A stretch of 24,332 bases of DNA, from assembly GCA_035642125.1 (NCBI GenBank), contig DASQSZ010000428.1, positions 1 to 24,332 of the forward strand, written 5' to 3'. This stretch comes from CALAED01 sp937891035. GTDB lineage: Bacteria; Actinomycetota; Actinomycetes; Streptosporangiales; Streptosporangiaceae. Below the pieces are notes generated by a model. That model saw only the letters and a program-made list of their open reading frames with translations. It had not been told where the DNA came from and did not search any database. Below, in pieces: positions 23,447 to 24,332 of this stretch. Both the position numbers and the translations under genes were made by a program. Numbering within the stretch: the stretch's first letter is position 1; every line of letters begins with the position of its first letter.

Positions 23447-23455
23447 CCACGCCGG
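23437..23455. terminator. Hairpin enclosing the murA stop codon
   Basis: CCGGCG (23437-23442) pairs with CGCCGG (23450-23455). The 7-base loop CTGACCA contains the TGA of murA. The stop of the converging minus-strand gene begins at the next base (23456-23458), so it can serve both genes. Confidence 0.45.
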
Positions 23456-23641
23456 TTATGGCCGCTCATCGTCCGGTCGCGGGTCGTCGAGCAGCGGATC
23501 GGCCCAAAAGTCGATGAGCTCTTCGGCGGGCAGGTCACCCGGCGGAACGTCGCGGCGCAGGGCGCGTCCGGTGTGCAACACCCAAGTGGAGATCAAGACG
23601 CGGGCGAGCGACGCGTCGTCGAAGTGCGAGTCGACGGACAT
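23456..23641 (-). CDS. Small hypothetical protein, 61 residues
   Basis: I do not recognise this protein. It begins MSVDSHFDD, is predicted helical in ASLARVLISTWVLHTGRALR and LPAEELIDFWADPLLDD, and is acidic overall with an Asp-rich C-terminus. Third positions are mostly G or C, which supports real coding. No signal peptide is present. ATG 23641 has no clear ribosome-binding site; TAAACG lies about 9 bases before it. It converges with murA, 9 bases between stop codons. The nearest gene upstream is the HTH-like gene, which starts 307 bases away and points in the opposite direction. Confidence 0.6.
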   Translation of the reverse strand: MSVDSHFDDASLARVLISTWVLHTGRALRRDVPPGDLPAEELIDFWADPLLDDPRPDDERP

Positions 23642-23948
23642 GCCGGCTCGCGTTTAGCGCCGCTGAGCTGGGGTCGGTGGCGCCATCAGAAGGCCTCTCG
23701 ATCGAAGGGCTCACCCAAGTACGATCACGGTGGCGCACGGACCGGCCGCCGCGTTGTTTCTCGAAATTCGGGCTTTTTCGGGCTTGTCCTCGGCCCCGGT
23801 TCGGGTTAAGTCTCATATGGCGATGATGAAACCAAATGGCGCGAGATGTGAAAACTGCTCCGATATGGGGGTCGTGGTGCCAGGCTTGGTCCGCCATTAT
23901 CTGACCTTGTGCTGTCGCTCGTAGCAAACGATCTTCTGGTGGTGGCTC
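23642..23948. other. Divergent intergenic region before the HTH-like gene
   Basis: No gene is supported in these 307 bases; short frames have poor codon bias. The part from 23755 to 23935 is AT-rich for this genome, as expected for promoters. TTCGGGCTT occurs twice (23767-23775 and 23777-23785), and TAGCAA (23922-23927) is a possible -10 for the gene at 23949. No palindrome of operator quality stands out. Confidence 0.4.
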
Positions 23949-24332
23949 ATGCCTGATCTGGATCGTCAGGCCCTGCGCGACTTCGTCGAGCAGTTGGCCC
24001 GGCTGCGGGAGGACGCCGGGGGCCCCTCGCTCGCCACCTTGCAGCGGCTGTCCGAGCACGCCCGCGCCGAGGCCGGAAGAGGACCGGGACCACGGGTGCT
24101 GGCCGTGAGCACCACTCACGAGATCCTCAGCCACAAGCGCAAGCGGTGGCCGGAGTGGGAATGGGTCGCGGCATTCGTCGCCGCCTGCCTCGCCTTCGCC
24201 GAGAACACCGCCGGAGTCGACGGCGCCGGGCTCGGCGATCTCAGGGAGTGGCGGTCGCGGTTCGTTGCGGCCCGCAACCGCTATCGCGGTCCCGATAAGC
24301 CTGATAAGTCTGGTAAGCACGATAAGCCCGCC
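23949..24332 (+). CDS. Protein with actinobacterial XRE/HTH-like N-terminal domain, 3' end outside window
   Basis: A frame opens at ATG 23949 and is still open at the window edge after 128 residues. It reads LRDFVEQLARLREDAGGPSL, then STTHEILSHKRKRWPEWEWV and AAFVAACLAFAENTAG. This pattern (short helices, a Ser-Thr recognition-like turn, Lys/Arg-rich strip, then Trp-Glu-x-Val) is the N-terminal HTH-like domain often found in actinobacterial proteins that continue into NB-ARC, WD40, TPR or catalytic domains. The last visible residues are a low-complexity linker of Asp-Lys-Pro-type repeats, so another domain should follow outside the window. A weak GGTGG lies 3 bases before the start. By similarity of architecture it may be another STAND-type regulator, which is inference. 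Confidence 0.75.
   Translation, partial: MPDLDRQALRDFVEQLARLREDAGGPSLATLQRLSEHARAEAGRGPGPRVLAVSTTHEILSHKRKRWPEWEWVAAFVAACLAFAENTAGVDGAGLGDLREWRSRFVAARNRYRGPDKPDKSGKHDKPA

Noticed and set aside
23535..24320. A 261-codon minus-strand frame at the right end
   Set aside because: It is antisense to the HTH-like gene and crosses the AT-rich intergenic region with poor codon bias. The 61-residue gene in another frame is preferred.
1..24332. CRISPR arrays, tRNA or rRNA genes, insertion sequences, prophage genes and a biosynthetic core gene
   Set aside because: None were seen: no regularly spaced repeats, no cloverleaf with a CCA-like end, no transposase or integrase motifs, and no PKS, NRPS, terpene or RiPP core.

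Overview
The window is very GC-rich, with strong third-position G/C bias, GTG and CTG starts, GC-rich terminator hairpins without U-tracts, and families typical of filamentous actinobacteria: NB-ARC/TPR regulators, CGNR zinc-finger proteins, DHA2 exporters and a FolP2-type paralogue. It looks like chromosome of a high-GC actinomycete. A Streptosporangiales-type organism would fit, but the genus cannot be fixed from sequence alone. I see no rRNA, tRNA, CRISPR array, transposase or phage gene.

Layout. (1) 1-2218: the 3' part of an AfsR/STAND-type NB-ARC/TPR regulator, ending in two tandem hairpins. (2) 2541-6264, plus strand: a fused two-copy Lrp/AsnC regulator, a LysR regulator with a palindrome upstream, and a CPA1 Na+/H+ antiporter. 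(3) 6404-9105: a CGNR zinc-finger regulator converging on a FolP2-like DHPS paralogue, which is divergent from a GDP-mannose 4,6-dehydratase. (4) 9209-11034: a small UBP-type zinc-finger protein followed by a DHA2 exporter. (5) 11039-15966, minus strand: a hypothetical protein with a C-terminal YPVVADP module, an NB-ARC/TPR ATPase with no recognisable DNA-binding domain, and a PLP aminotransferase. (6) 16117-19253, plus strand: a LysR gene divergent from the aminotransferase, an AMP-binding protein lacking its C-terminal domain, and a membrane protein. (7) 19457-23446, plus strand: an L,D-transpeptidase lipoprotein, a two-domain GNAT acetyltransferase, and a MurA with Asp in place of the catalytic Cys. 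(8) 23456-24332: a 61-residue hypothetical gene on the minus strand, then the start of a gene with an actinobacterial HTH-like N-terminus that runs off the window.

Genes are mostly single units rather than one operon. Loose themes are the cell envelope (gmd, L,D-transpeptidase, MurA) and transcription control (six or more regulators, most next to a likely target). The best-supported pair is the LysR gene at 16117 with the divergent aminotransferase: a perfect T-N11-A palindrome covers the LysR start codon, and the aminotransferase mRNA has a structured leader.

Two recurrent design features stand out. Several genes end in a hairpin whose loop or edge contains the stop codon. Several genes have a -10-like hexamer 6-7 bases before the start codon and no Shine-Dalgarno sequence, suggesting leaderless mRNAs. 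I did not find a clear multi-gene novel system. The least explained items are the domain-poor STAND ATPase, the hinge-truncated AMP-binding protein, the YPVVADP protein without a signal peptide, and the 61-residue protein.
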